A stretch of 64,000 nt of DNA, from NCBI GenBank assembly GCA_900708905.1, contig CAADRB010000031.1:2664247-2728246 (forward strand), read 5' to 3'. The stretch's first letter is position 1. Each line of letters starts with the position of its first letter. This stretch comes from Hymenolepis diminuta (taxonomy: Eukaryota; Platyhelminthes; Cestoda; Cyclophyllidea; Hymenolepididae). A program made the translations under genes and the position numbers. Below the pieces are notes generated by a model. It was not told the DNA's origin. It did not search any database and saw nothing but the letters and a program-made list of their open reading frames with translations. Below are positions 14,501-29,500 of this stretch, piece after piece.

Positions 14501-17500
14501 GGGAGGGAGAGAAAAGTGATGCTGTTTCAACCTCTCGCGAAACTTATACCTCAAAGGGGAAAATTCGATTAGGGTCATGTGATGCCTGTACGATGGGGGT
14601 GGGGAGTTAGTGAGATTTCTGATTCGCTCACGCAGGGAAAGACAGAGTGGATTAAATTTTAATCTCGGTTAAAACCGTGAATTTTTACAAGCCCATTCAT
14701 TTGCTTTTCCCGAAAGATTGAAGTAGTTTTCCGTTACCTATGTACTTGGTTGCGCCACTGAAGAGACCAGTGAGACAAATCGATTTGGTACTTTTAAATC
14801 ACCAATATATGGACACAGAATCGGTGTCAGATTTAGCTACTTATATTTAATACTCTGAAATATTTTAGCGAATACCACTTTCCGTATATGCTTCTCATAG
14901 CTTAATCCTTAAAATAAACCTTTACTAGGGAGATCATGGGCTCGGTACACATCAAATGATTTGATTACCAAACTACATTCGTTGTTACTGATCAAGAATG
15001 GAGTGGTAGAAAACGAAGTTCTATCTAGAGCAACTCAATGTGTTATTTACCTGCTATTTCAAGATGGTTATTGGAAGCCACTTTCCTTCTAATAGGACGA
15101 AACAAGGTATAGTTCATCTAATCTACGGTTGTGCTGCTCTCGTAATCCGCATTTTACTCGTCGAAATTGGTGAGGGCCTGACGAGAACAGATAGTGCTCA
15201 AGCTATTAATTGTCGTCTCTAATAGAATTGAAGATATTCTCATTTTACCAACCATTTCCTAACATTCATCCCAGCATCTATTTAACCTTATTCGCTCCCA
15301 GTCCTTGGGAATTATTCTTAGAAAACGTCTTTGATCATGAAAGATGGTCATCTTATTAACCATTGTGGGTGGTAACCTAGTTCACCGAATGCTCATCCCC
15401 TTAAGACTAGAACAGGTGTCATTTTGATAAATTGGCCACATAGGACCACATAAGAAATTACATTCACACTGTGATAAGCGGTGTCCACCTATAATAAAAA
15501 GACTAATCCATGCTCCGATATCATTTAATGAATAGCGTAGGTACATTCCAAGCCCATTTAAGACTTATAATATCTCGGTAGTACAACAAAGCCTGCCAAT
15601 GAGAAACTCGATCTTGGCCAGCCTTTCATTAGCCAGACTTAAGCAGTAGGGATTGCCATTTCTTTCACGAGGTAGGTACCGACGAGTGTGAAATCCATGA
15701 TCCCCTGACTTAACAAACAATCACTTTGACCACTATGCCGTCAGTGAACCATTCTTCCCTTTCCTTTCAGAAAAATCCTATTATCGGTGAATTCCACTGT
15801 TTTCATATAAAAATAAAATAAGTAAGGAGACAAGATAAAGCTTCCTCAAGATTAATTTTCAATCACCCTACTTTTCACTGCTTTCTAGCAAATATAAACG
15901 TTCATCTTTAAGGATAACGATTACGATAAAACGCTTTTCCAATACTTAAACAATTACGACATGAAGCTCTTTAGTGAATGAATTCCGAATTATTCATATA
16001 AATAGAATAATGACATTCCCTTCCCCTTAGTATAAAGCCATCTGCCAATAAATTCGTCTGGATGAAAAAAAAAGATATTCAGAAATGACACTTAACAATT
16101 ATTCATGCTTCAGGAAGTGCTTTGCCAGTTCCTAGATGACTACTCAGAAAATGAAACCTTTCGTAGGTTTTCTTTCAACTAAAAGCGCAAAAGCACACTG
16201 TTTATCCGCAGATAAATTTAGAACTCAAATTCAGAAAAGAGGAGTGAAAATATATTTCGGAATAATAAGCAGATCGATTCCACACTAAACGCTTTCTACA
16301 ACTGTCATATAATATTTAAATAGCGGAGAAAAATTATACTGTTAAATATCTCTACTCTCAATCCTATAGTACTTTTCAGATGCATCAGAAAAAATTCAAA
16401 TAAAGCCCCCAACTTCGTATCAGAACTCAGAATATCAGAATCGTACCCATATGACTTCTGGTTTTCTGTTCCATCAGCTGGAAGCAAAACGAAAGGAACT
16501 AAGACAGTAAAAACCGACAATTAATCAACTCTCAAAATTCTGTAATTTTCGCGTGCTGCTCTATTCCATCTGGCCAAAAGATCCTTCAACTAGGCAAATG
16601 AAAGCCTAATGCTTATTAGCTAAGCCAGTAGAAGCATAGCAACCCATAAAATACAAAATGGGAACTGTAATGAATTGATGCTTCCAGAATTATCTAGATA
16701 TCAACTATTATCTGGAAATCTACTTCAGTTTGTCTATAAAAATTCAGTTGCAAGTCACAGATCAAACTAACTGGCAAAATTCATTCCTAACTGGCTGTTT
16801 ACACACTCCAGGCCATAAGTGAAAAATGCCAATTAATTGAATAGTAGTGATGGTAGAGGTAGTAAAACTTGATACAAGCAACAATAATGTGTCTATTGTT
16901 ACATCCCACTATATTAAAGTAGCTTACACCCAAACAAACACACCGAACCCCTCCTAATTTGACATTTTGCGAACTTCGAAGATACACTAGCCACACACGA
17001 TTGCAAGCAACGGAAAAATGGGTTAAATTACAACTTCACGATACTATTTCGAGGTCATTCATCTTACCGCAATAGCTGCCGGTTTAGTTGATCTCTTAGT
17101 AGGTGTGCCCACTTCTCTAGAAGATGGGCTTTGCTCCGTAGGGTCCTCATTCTCATTCCTTGACGAGGCAGATTCAAGAGCAGCTCGCTCCATGGCGATG
17201 GAGAACCGAGGAGTACAGAAGGCAAATGAGTGAAAAAGGGCTTCATCCGGTGCCTCCTCTCCTCCAGAAGACGTGTCCGCCAAACTGATTGCTGAATGGA
17301 GTTTTTCTGCAGTTTGTCGGGCGTCGGCAGCTGTTAGAGTGATATTAACTTCTTCACCGTGAACGGTGGAGGACTGTTGTCCAGTAGGCTGTTGTTCCAA
17401 AGGCAGTCGTTCCTTTGAAACCGACCTCGAGGAACTGAATATCAAGGAACTTGCAGAGGAGATAGAAGGTGGAGCACTAGGCGGAGCAACATCAAAATCG

Positions 17501-20500
17501 ATATCCTCATCATCCTCAACCTCATGCTGATATCGATCAGTGCGAGGGTCAAAGTAGGAACAGTCCTCCTCATGTTCGAGTTGGGGCACAAAGGCGGCTT
17601 TTTGATAAAGAAGATTGCGGAAATCAACTCCCTCAAAGAAGGGTGCTTGCTTGACCTCGGCTGCACCATTCTCTGTACCCAAACGCTGAAAGGGGTCCCG
17701 CTTTAAGAGGTTGAGAATTAATGAGGTGGACTCCGGGGAAAGACATCCTTCCTCATCTTCTGCAGGCAGTTCAATTGGACCTGTAATAATAAAAAAATTA
17801 TTATTACTAAAAAATGAGAAATTCTTTAAGCATCCACTTCCTCCGTACCATTACAAAATTCAATATGCTGATTTTCATTGTAACTGACGCAAATGCCGCT
17901 TATCATCTTACTGATGAACTATTTAATTGACGATATCCATGGAATATTCTGCTCAATCATAATGTTTGCAGGCGTAGGCTCTATCTCCCGCCTTTCATAT
18001 CTAGAGATGGCCTTACCAGCTTTAGGCCTTCGATTAATGATTAAATACCGTGGACATCTGAGTCAAATTATGAAGGCATAAATCCAATAGCAAGATCACA
18101 GCATTTGAACAGGGGACTCTTAAATTTGAAGCATCCAAAATAACCCAAGTGACCCCGCGGCATGTACACATGTATATTTATAGATAATCATTATTTCATC
18201 GATTTTTTCCCCCAATTCTCAAATATGCCTTTCTGACTTCTTTTTCCTCACCTCTCTCTCCTGCCTATGGCATTGCTTTCAGCATACTGAAACTACTACG
18301 GAACAGAGGTTTCTGTTCTATTCGAATGCAAGCATCCATACCATATTCCTTATCTCCTTCCTATCTTGTTTGTTATTGGAGGAGTGATACTTTAACAAGA
18401 ATTATCGAAACTGTAATCTAAGTCAAAGTCTTCTCCCAAATATAGCACTTATATTCATCCAATTCAATGTTTTGGAGGAAATTTCCCTCTGTTTTTTGGT
18501 GAATTCTACCATTCTTAATGCTCCATTTAACGTGGCTCTGGAGAAAACCCATGAATAACTTATGCAAGACCTCTTAGCAGTCACGTGTGGACTGTAAATC
18601 CCTTAAAATCGGTCACTTACTGCTAAAAAGAGGTCACAGCGGGAAAAAAAACAATCTTTGCTTCTCCCTTTTAGGCACAAAACTGATTTTACGGATTGAA
18701 TCAAGAAATTGGAATTTGATGCTAAAAGCTCGAAATCCGATTTAAAAGCTGGGATACATGGAAGATATGAAGTGACATACGTAGATATTAAATTAATATC
18801 TGCTTTTTTACATAGATATGAGTTTCGGTGATTAATGGGGTGGGGTCACTTACCAGAGACAATTTGAGTAAAGAGTTCTTCAATAGTTTCTCCACAAAAC
18901 GGTACACAACCGATGAGAAATTCGTAGAGAATGATACCAGCAGCCCACCAATCCACTGGTTTACCTAAAAGTTAAGAACCATTAATCATAGGTTCCACAG
19001 TGCAGACTCACAGAAACACACGTAGGGAGGTCTGTGTTGTACATTTTTCAATAGCTTTTTATACTCTCACGTGTTATTGTGTGTGTTAGTTACTGTCGTC
19101 ATTTAGAACTTACCATAGCCCTGTCTGAGAATGACTTCTGGAGCAATGTACTCAGGAGTGCCAAAGACCTGTTTGTCACGGAACATTTTGCAGTCCTTTT
19201 CCAAATCCAGACTCTTCTCATAGAAGTTGGTTGCCATGTTCATGAGACCGATACGCGAGAGACCAAAATCTGTGAGTTTGATGTGACCCTCGTGAGTTAT
19301 GAGTAAGCTGGAAAAAAGAGAAAAATTGTCGGATAGAGAGCTAAATAGGATGCTTAATGCGTCATTATTTGTATGTCGAGTGTGGGTAAGAATAAGGTAT
19401 ACATACATATACAAAAATAAACATCATGAGTCAATGGAGAAGTAGCTGTGAGAATTCGACTAAATGATGATGGTAATCCTATATCACACCGTTTAAAGAT
19501 AAATGCACGAAATCTGCATGTGTATAATATTCTACATGGTACATAGAAAGAAAATGGAATACCAGAGATGCCGGAATTCCCTCCAGGCACATATTACGTC
19601 CAAGTCCATTTGTGAAAGCATTTACCAATGTTCATCTCGGGCAGAGGGGTGGCATCATGGAAGCGACTCGGTGAGAACCTCGATTTCTGTCATACTCTTT
19701 ATCAGTCGGAATTAACCGATGCAATCACCCATTCCGCCCATTGGTTATGCACTGATGGGTATTGAACCCATGACCTCTGCCTTTGTTTTTTCACTGCTAT
19801 ATTACTAGCTAACCAGGTTGCAAATCAATCCCCTATGCCAAAATTCAGTATAATAGCCATGATTTCTCGACATTAACGAAAAGAGGCCTTCAATGCCTTC
19901 TCAGTAGACTACGTACCATTATATCAATGGCGACGTAGATTTATGTTAGTGGGAAGATATAAACTAGACAGAGAAGGCCCCAAATACCAACTAAGGAACC
20001 TGGGATGAAGTGAACTGTCAAAATAAACTAAAGCAAATATGAGAGGATGCGACGTTAAATGGAGGCACAAAAAAAAACTGACATTCCGCCTTTTATTTTT
20101 CAAGTAGTTATGCAGGCAACTTGAACAGAGCTGAGCAAACCCTTTTTAATGAAAAACATATGATGCCCTAACAAAAGATAGAAATTAAATCATCTAAAAT
20201 AACTGAAAAGTTAATGGTGAAGAATTGCTTGAGCTTACAACATCTTGCAAGAAAATAAACATAGTTAAACGAAAAAATACACGCGAACCCGACAAAGAAT
20301 GGATTGATGTGAATTCCACTTTATTTCTCCGGCCACTTTCTTTTCTAAATCCCATCTATGTGAAACTGTTATCTGAAAGTTTAAATGTTCAAATCTTGAG
20401 AAAACTACTAAATTGAAGAAGCTTCATTCAAAGGACAATTAACAAAAGCAACTAAATTAATTTAAACACAAATGAAATCTGAAATCTAAGTTCATAAGGC

Positions 20501-23500
20501 TTATTCTTATACTTAAATGATGAAAAAAATCAGAAAAGTTGTAAAATCACTATCACAGGAAATTTGAAGATTCGAAAATGAAAGCATCATGAGAAGTAAA
20601 ATGACGCTGCAGGACGAAAAGATTTGCCAATAAAAACAGTACGCCAAACCAGATTGACGTCACTAGAAACTTTGAAGTGTAAGACAATCGTTTACTGATA
20701 TCATAATTTCCATGACCGTCCGATGGGAAGTGAATTTCCAGCACTCACTAAAGCGGGCAGAGGAGTAGCAAATTCTGGAACCATTATACTAAGAAACTCG
20801 TACTCCGCTATTATTCTTATGACCAGCTTTTAACTATGTACTTGATGAGTATCGGCGCTATAACATATTGGGAAGAGAGAACACGTCTACACTCGACCAC
20901 AGTATTATACTGCGTCAATTACAACTATTTAGATTGAAAAACGAGACAGACCTAACAAGGAAAGTCAATCATATTGAAGTCGACGGGGTTTATCAAGTGG
21001 CCAGACACTGGATATCACAGGACTCATGATATCTGACTTTACAGACGCGTATATGAATTTAAAATATATTTCCAATGCATCCTTGAGCCTCTTAATGAGA
21101 AAATAGTATCTGCAACTTCTTTCCTGATGATCGATTTCTAACATAGCACACACGCACACAATAATCTCATAGAAATTCTCAGTCTGTCCGAGCGACGTGA
21201 GCAGAGTTTTAATGAATAGGCGCACATTGAATTCATTAAGAGGTCAAACAAGACCGTTGTGGGTTTGTATTAGCATGTGTGCAAATGAGGACAAGGTGTA
21301 GGACGATGGTTAAAAACGTGACTAAACACAGCAAATAAACAAACTTACTTCTCAGGTTTTAGATCTCGATGAACAATTCCATAACTGTGGAGATATTCCA
21401 ATGCCAGGACCAGCTCAGCGAAGTACATCCGGACTAAGTCCAGGGGTAAAGGTCCGCCAATGTTCTTAAGCAATGTGGCTACATCACCTCCCTCGACAAA
21501 TTCCATCACCATACAGAGAGACTTCTTTGTCTCGAAAGTACAGTAGAGGCTGACCACAAAGGGATTATCAGCAAAAGAGAGAATGTCCCGCTCGGCAAAG
21601 ACTTGTTCAACTTGGTTACGGAGACGCAGATGCTGTTTTGGCATCTTCTTCATGGCGTAACGTTGGAGGGTCAAGCGATCACGAACAAGGAAGACAGCAC
21701 TGCAAGAAAATGCCAATATGAAATGTGGTATCAAGTTAATAAAAGTATAAGACGGTGATATATACTACTTTAGCATCATCTAATACTGTCTCTTTGAACG
21801 CTCTTTTTACCCCCCTCCTAATACTAACCATGTAACGTGATCTCAATATGATGTAAATCTGAGAATTATCACTTTTTCTTTTTTTCAGACGTACTGTTCC
21901 AGTTTTCCTTGATACATAATTTTGCATCCCAATCTTGCTTTCTAGTAAACTCCTTTGTGGGGAAATTTACTTCGAGTCACTCAACTCATCTATTTTAGCG
22001 GGTTTTCGACAAATCAGTTGTTTGTACACATCTATCTTAACTTTGAATAAATCAGAGGACTATAACCGTGCCGTGTGTCTAATAGCTACTGAATGTAAAC
22101 TTTCATGAACCTCGCATCACCCATGCTACGCATTATGCAATATTCTTATTTTATGAAAATTATCAGAAATGGTGGTAAGGACCGTTTAGAGAACCACGAT
22201 CTAATTTTCTGATGAGCTAAAGAAGCATTTAACTACACAGAGCTTACATTCAAACCCAAAAATACTTAAGTTACAATCATAATGAACCTAAGACAATGGA
22301 AGTACAACTGAAGAATTTGTAAATTTAGACGATGTCTCAGGCCTGCTCGATCTCTCTGTTTTGCTAACATACTGAATCACCTTTGCATGTTGACGATTTT
22401 AATTAGTTCCTCACCGACGAACAACGGACGTACAATGACAACTCCCTCATCGTACCTACTTTCGCACTATCTAAAACAAACCGGGTTGTTCTCACTCAAT
22501 ACCGACGCCTTTCCTCTTTCTCCAAATTCTGCTTCCTACGCCTTCATCTTATCCCATTTCATTCATTTCCAGTTGTCTAATATACAGGTGGTCCTATCTG
22601 GTTATCTCATTTCAGAAAGGCTTTTGTATCCTATTAGTCCTTAGGAAGACAATTTGTTATCCCTTTGTAGTTTCATTTTGGATTAGCGCTACTATAAACT
22701 TCAGTCCTAACTTAATGACAGCGTCAAACGTGTATTACAAGCTGTACACTTACCCATAGGCTCCATTCGATATGAGTTTGATGATATCAAAATCAGCTTC
22801 GCAAGGTCTTCTCGAGTAACTAGATTTCTCTGACACGGAACTAGAGGGTGGGAGTGGAGGGGTGATATTTGGACTCCGTAACTCTACCATCGAAGGTACT
22901 ACCATTGAATGAAGGGGTGTCGAAGGTGCAGACACTTCCATACTCAATGGAGTGGAAGGATTAGAGAGAATTCTATCGAACTGCTCACCACTAGAAGTCA
23001 GACTTCGCGCATTCAAACTGAGACCTGAAAAGCGGGAAAACAGGTCATTAGAATAAATAGATGACGTGGTTAGTATTCTCACAACAGAAAAAAGATGCGA
23101 TCATGCCATCATGAAATTAGATGAAGAGTGCGAGTAAACCGATGTCATCGAAAAGACATGAAAACACACTACCGTGTTTGACAGCTATCCACAGACATAC
23201 TTTTTTGGGAAACAAGAGTCAAATAAAGGCCGTTTTAAACACTATTAACATTGAAATAGAGATTACCTTCCGGTTCAGCATCAGTGGGTTTGCTGAGACC
23301 CAACTTTGAGATGATGTAGCGTGGGACGTCGGGACAAAAGATCTTCAGAGAGTCATTCTGTGCCCGAACCTGATTTTCAGCCACCTCGAGCATCTGATAG
23401 AACTCAAAGGGGTCGAACTCAAGACATTCCAGTAGACGAGCTGGTCGAGAAATGATTAGGAGGAGACGATTGCACATGCTATTCACACAGGACAGAGATT

Positions 23501-26500
23501 CTGGGCTCTTATCCCGTGTCTAGAAGAAATAGAGTAAACAAACGTTAGTACAAGATTGGAGAGCGTGTTGAGGAGTGAAAAAGCCCATCTTACATCGGAT
23601 ACGAGTTTTTCCAACTTCTCAGTGAGCTCAAAAAAGTATCGACAGGTAATTAGACCAGCCAATGCCTTATCAAGACAATCACGGGCCAGCTCAAGTACTT
23701 GTTTATGCATGAAGCGAGCCACGGCTGTCCATGAAAAGGTATCTTCCTGTTCCATCTCTGAGCAGAGACGATGAAGATTGTCTTGCATTTGGGCCGCAGC
23801 CTAAAAGGAGGGCGTGTCAGTCGGTATCTGTGCTTATTTCTTCAAACATGGATTTAATGGCGCGGTGTCACTTACCTTGGGAAAACGTTGACGGTAGAGA
23901 TGATTGAGAATAAGAACCTCATTTTCATTGTTTGTTGGCGACCGCACAGGACTAAATTGTAAAAACATGAATAGATTAACTTTATGCTCTTGGCTGTAAC
24001 AAGATACGAGTATATCGAGGTGGCATGACACCCACAGAATTGAATCAACAAGCTGTGAATATTGTGGACATAAACTTATCCATAAATCTAAGAGTCACTT
24101 CATGAACTTTTAATATTAGGACATTACGAAGCGAACTATACTCTTTAAGAGAGCATGGACAGCTCAATGTTTCCGTAGTTCAAAGACTCTTGATGCCCTG
24201 ATTTAATTACCTGTTTCTTACTGATTCCCACTTCTATTTCAGATCTTACTGGACTCGTCTGGTATTCCCGTTAATCAGATGTTTCCCCGTGATTAAAACT
24301 TGTAATATTTTCTGTACTACCGTGAACAGTAAAAAAATGATCACATAAAAGTAATATATTGAGATGGGCCTAAAAATTAAGAATGATTAAATTTATAATA
24401 GTCATTAAAAGGCCGATACTTTAAGGTAATAAATTCTATGATTAAAATAATAACCAGACTATTCCAAAATCCACAATAAATCTTTCCTCTCCAAAATTTC
24501 GAATGAAAAGTTGGTATTAACATAATTTCGGAATATTAACACTAGAAATTTCACCTGTCAGGACAAAAAAATAGTGCTAGAAAAGATGCCAAATGTCTTT
24601 CACAAACAATTTTAAATAGTGCCTTCAAGACTTTCACCAACTTTTTAACCAGAATGGAAATGTAAGCCACTCGACCACATTCATGTCTTATGAAGATGAG
24701 TATTAAAATTATTATCCTTGGCTTACCGATGTTTTACAACTTTTATTCATGGAGAATTATTTAATACGTAGGTGGTGGTTACTAGAGTGAGTCGGGCTCA
24801 AGAAAATTTCACTTTATCTCAGCTTCAGAATTATCAGGTTGTCTGGTTTCTCAATTTCAATTTTGAGAATTATCGTCATCCGCTGCAAATGGAAAGTCTA
24901 GAATAAACGGAGTTTATCAGCTAAAAACAAAAAATTTTATAACCTAGTAATTTTTTTCTCTCTTTACAATGTACTCATAGGATTATATAATTTGATTACC
25001 GGGTACTCAATATAAGCTGCATTCAGTTAACTATTACAAGAACAATGAATGTTAACATCTCTAAACCAATTTAAAATTCAGAACAGCAAAGACGAATCTT
25101 AACGATACGCCAAATACTGAGAAAAGGATAACAATAACAATGAAAAAAGTTTATCAGATTTCACCTTGAGTGAAATTCAGTGAGCTCAGTTACAGCGAAA
25201 TCATGTAAGCTAGAGGAATAGAATCTCTTCAGCTTATACCAACAACTCTGTAAATCCAAAAAAATAGGTATGATTTTTTCTTTAAATTGCCAAAAAATAA
25301 ATGCCAATTAGTAGATCTTATTCCAAGCTCTTAGTTCTGTCTATGATTCACAGAGCAACTTCATTCTAAACACTAACATTTCATCCGTCAGCATGAAACA
25401 GCACGATAGAGAAAAAAGAAAAACTATTCAAATTTTGCATGTTTTTCACCAATTCACCAATGGCCTAAAAAGTGGCGCCTTCTAAATCATCACCGTTTTT
25501 TCTTAAGCAGAATGGAATGTCATTTGAAATTTGAATTTAAAAAACAAAACACTGATGAAATAAAGCTTATCTCAAACAAATAATTTTAATCCATAATATT
25601 GTTTTTATTTTTCCTCTTCAGAATTACATCGAGTCACTTGATAAATAAGATATCCAGGCTCTCAGGATCGAACCACATGATAAACAACCTATGAGACAAG
25701 GTGACTCGAGTATGATTAACTTCACTCTGTAGTCAAGTGTGTCTGGTTTGTTTATCTAAATAGATGTAATGGACACACAGTGTAGTAAGATGTGATTTAA
25801 ATGCGTTCTCCCAGGAGTCTTCAGGGTATGGTATATACGTAGTTTCCAATATGTTAAAATAAGAACATCTACATCTCAGTAGAATCTGCATACGAAGACA
25901 CAACACTAACAACTAAATCTATTTCCAGTTCATAACAGTAGACAATAAACAGGCAGAAATGATAAACATCACTTACCTCAAGCTCTTAGCTCTCTGTCTG
26001 TATGCCGGAGAGCTACAATGAGTGGAAGAGGGCGAAGCTCCAGTCATGGCTCTAGCAGTATTCGCTCTGTTTGAAGCAGACGCAAGTGCAGTTGGCGACG
26101 CAACTTCAGAGGACATCGAAGTCGGTAACTCTGGAGGAAGTAGAATCTGCTGGTGCTGTTGCGGAGGCGTTTTTCCCTTCGCCTTCACCACCGCTGCTTG
26201 ACACTTGACACACAACATCGGAAGAGATGTTGATACAGCTAAATTCAGCGGAACAGGTAGTGGATTTGTCTTCTTAATGGGTGTACTAGTGACAGAGACA
26301 GACAAATCTTCGGAGACCTGCTCGATAAGACGATTGGAGACTAAGGGTCGAGGTGAGTTTGAGCTCATTGGGGGTGGGGGTTTGGAAGGGGCAGGAAGAT
26401 AAAGTTGAGTAATTCGAGGGGTGGGGGAATCCCGACCCGTTTGAGTGACAGTAGGGGAGACACCTACTGACTCCGCTCCAGTCATGTGAACGGGACTGGC

Positions 26501-29500
26501 GCCGAAAAATCCACCTGTGGCGTTTGAACTAATACCACCATGATGACAGGTGCTGGTACCACTACCGGGGGGAAGACGATGACCCGTACCTTCGATATTC
26601 TCTTTGGAAGAGTAATGACTCTGAAATGCAGAAAAAAACAAGTGCAGATGTAGAACGAATATTTTGTAAGGAACTTACTGTGTGATCAGGATTTTTTATC
26701 AACTGGACTTTGATAAATGGGTACGTAGATAACTACTTTCTCCATATCACAAACATTGTGATATGGAAATCTGCCTTCCTGATTAAAAACCACCGTAATA
26801 TCGCATCGTAATGATAAAAAAACATTCTTTTTTTTAAATCTCATTGAATAATGAAGCAACATTTATAATCGGGTTAAAGAATGTTTATGATGTACCCTAA
26901 ATGCCCTTTGATCAAACACTTAGGATTTGGAAGTGAAAATTTTGTTAAACAAACCGATTACCGCATTTAAAAATATTTTTTGCGATGAAAAGCAAGAACT
27001 GATAATAAAATGAAATATTGTTAGGATGGAAAAGTTGAATATCTTCGGTACACGTGAGTGAAGTTCAAGAGTTTTATCCTCGATAACTGGGGGTTATCGA
27101 TTATTGGATTTCCATACTTGTGCCTGGAAATGTAATTTAAGCAATACTGTAAGTATTGGCTAATCAGGCAACCAATCATTTAAATTGATAAAATCGATAT
27201 GGGCAAAGTTATTTTCTTAATTTCAGTCATTTTGAGCTGCAGATCTCCTTCCATCTTCTTCCTGGATCAGAATTACAGTATTCGGTGAACAGTGGGTTAT
27301 AGACATTTTTATAATAAACAAAAGTAGAAACAGCTAAAATAACGCTACTTTTCTAGACAATGAAGTACAACCTTTAAATTAATAATAATTTACTATTATT
27401 ATAATTAATAATAATAAATTAATAATCGAAATATTCACCAAAAAAGCATGAAATGCTATGTATTAACCGTAGTACTAAAAAACGCGAATTTTGAAGTATT
27501 CACGATAACTTAGCAGCATCCTTATAAGTTCACGAGTACTTACCGAAACATTGCTTGAACCAGCCGTATTGGTGCCATAACCGGAGGATGGTAGAGATGC
27601 CAGAGACCACCGACGGTTTTCAGATGTTCTACAAGAACACAAAGAAGTAGCAGAAGTGGTGCAGTATTTCACCAAGTTTAACTATCGAATACAGTTGATC
27701 AATTAATTAAACTACAAAAAAAATCTCGCATATACCTTAGTAGCCTAATTAGGAAAAAAATTAGAACATTAAATAGAGAAACTACTAAACACTTAAGTTC
27801 ACATTCAACCAATCATCTAATGACTAACAACAAGCTATTATGAATTAAATATACATTACTCCCAAACCCATTCTGGGAAGCGTTTCCAAAGCTTATTTTG
27901 GTTGGAAACTCGATTTTGGCCATTCCCCTTGCAGACCAGACATAACCAAGTGCGGTCGTCCATTCCGCTCGCTGGGTGTGCACCGGCACCATCGAACCCG
28001 TAACCACTGAGTTCGCAGACGAGCACGTTAGGTGCTGAATGGTTATTCCAACCATATTTGCATGACCTCTGACCTGACAAATGTGTTACCCTTATGCCAA
28101 CAATACACAGAAATGTATTAACCCANNNNNNNNNNGGAGGAGAGAGGGGGTAAGAAACTCGCTGAACTTACTGTAATGATTCCAAGCGAAGATGAGCAGG
28201 TAAGTTGTGAGGAGGATTTCGTAAAGGAAGGGCAATTGAACTTGCTATCTCTGTTGTTGTCAATGGGATTCCACCTAAAAGCAGCAGTAAAAGCACCTCA
28301 GCGAAAATTAGAGTAATAAAAATTGGAAAAAATAAAATCGCCGAGATAGTTTACTGTACTCTTGAATGAAGTAGGGTGAGCCTCTAGTGACGGCAGTATC
28401 AGTAATTATAGTATTTAATAAGCTATTGAGTTCGATTATTATCCACATTTTACTCAACGTCTTGTGGATTTCTGAAGTTCATTCACGTACTACAGGACCT
28501 ATTTTATAAAATTACTTCGGTTATTATAAACTATAACTAACCCCCTTGCCTGTTGAAGAGAAGTATTTCTCAACGTCCACCATAGGAAAAGGAATAGTAT
28601 CTCGTAGCCTCTGAGGAACAGATGCTCCACTACTCACCCTTGATCTAATTTAACCAGTACGGTTGGACATGTCCTTAACTAGATGACCTCTGCAGACCGC
28701 TATGCCACAGGCACAAACACACATGTTAGAGACAAAACCCATTTAAGAGAGCACCCAGATTTCTACCTCATGTGAACCAACAGGATTGTTCATGTAGCAG
28801 ATACCTCGTTGATTCTCATCGAATCCATAACCTTTGATAGCTACCCCGCCGGTACACACAGTGAGATAGTAGTATCAATAATTTTAAACCATTATATAAG
28901 TTAGAGACCCACAGTAGTTGGACAACAGCTTTTAGCAATAAGAGTTGTTTCTCCCATATGAATTTTGAAAATATACTAAATTAACAACAAACGGGGGAGG
29001 AGGGCAGCAGAATAACTAAAAGGCAGCATTTTGAACGCAGGGCATTTTTGTTAAAGAAGCAAAACTAAACGATAATAATTGTGGTAACAGTGGCGTTAGT
29101 GAGATTTCTTACGCACCCGCATTGGTATCAAGTCTCTGTCGTTTCGCTATTGACAAAATGAAGTAATACAAAAGGTAAAATTCTACCGCAAACAAAATCA
29201 TGAGGCCGCTTACATTGGTAGCAGACTGTACACTGAGCACCGTTATTTCGATTTGGAAGAGAAGAGCGGTCTGCTTTAATTGTGGTGACAGCGGTGACTG
29301 TAGATTGGGGAGTCGTAAAAGCTGAGGGAGAAGCTTGTGCAACGATCGACAATTCATCAGCGATGGCGACACCCGAATTCATTCGAAGTTCCCCCATGGC
29401 GGGGGAGAGTGAGGAGGTTTCAGGAGGAGGTAGACGAGTTGTCAAGCGGGGACTAGGACTAGCAGGACCCCCCGAAGACAAACCGGATACCCCAGCAGTA

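Larger units (their letters stand above)
27629..28171 (-). other. MAST intron 6, with repeat and small assembly gap
   Basis: 543 bp between exons 7 and 6. Contains a tRNA-like repeat (27900-28080) and ten Ns at 28126-28135, 36 bp from the exon 6 donor. The gap does not touch coding sequence. Confidence 0.75.

Noticed and set aside
17911..17920. CTGATGA hammerhead-core-like sequence (also 22209-22215)
   Set aside because: No GAAA partner strand or closing stems at the right distance, so no hammerhead ribozyme.
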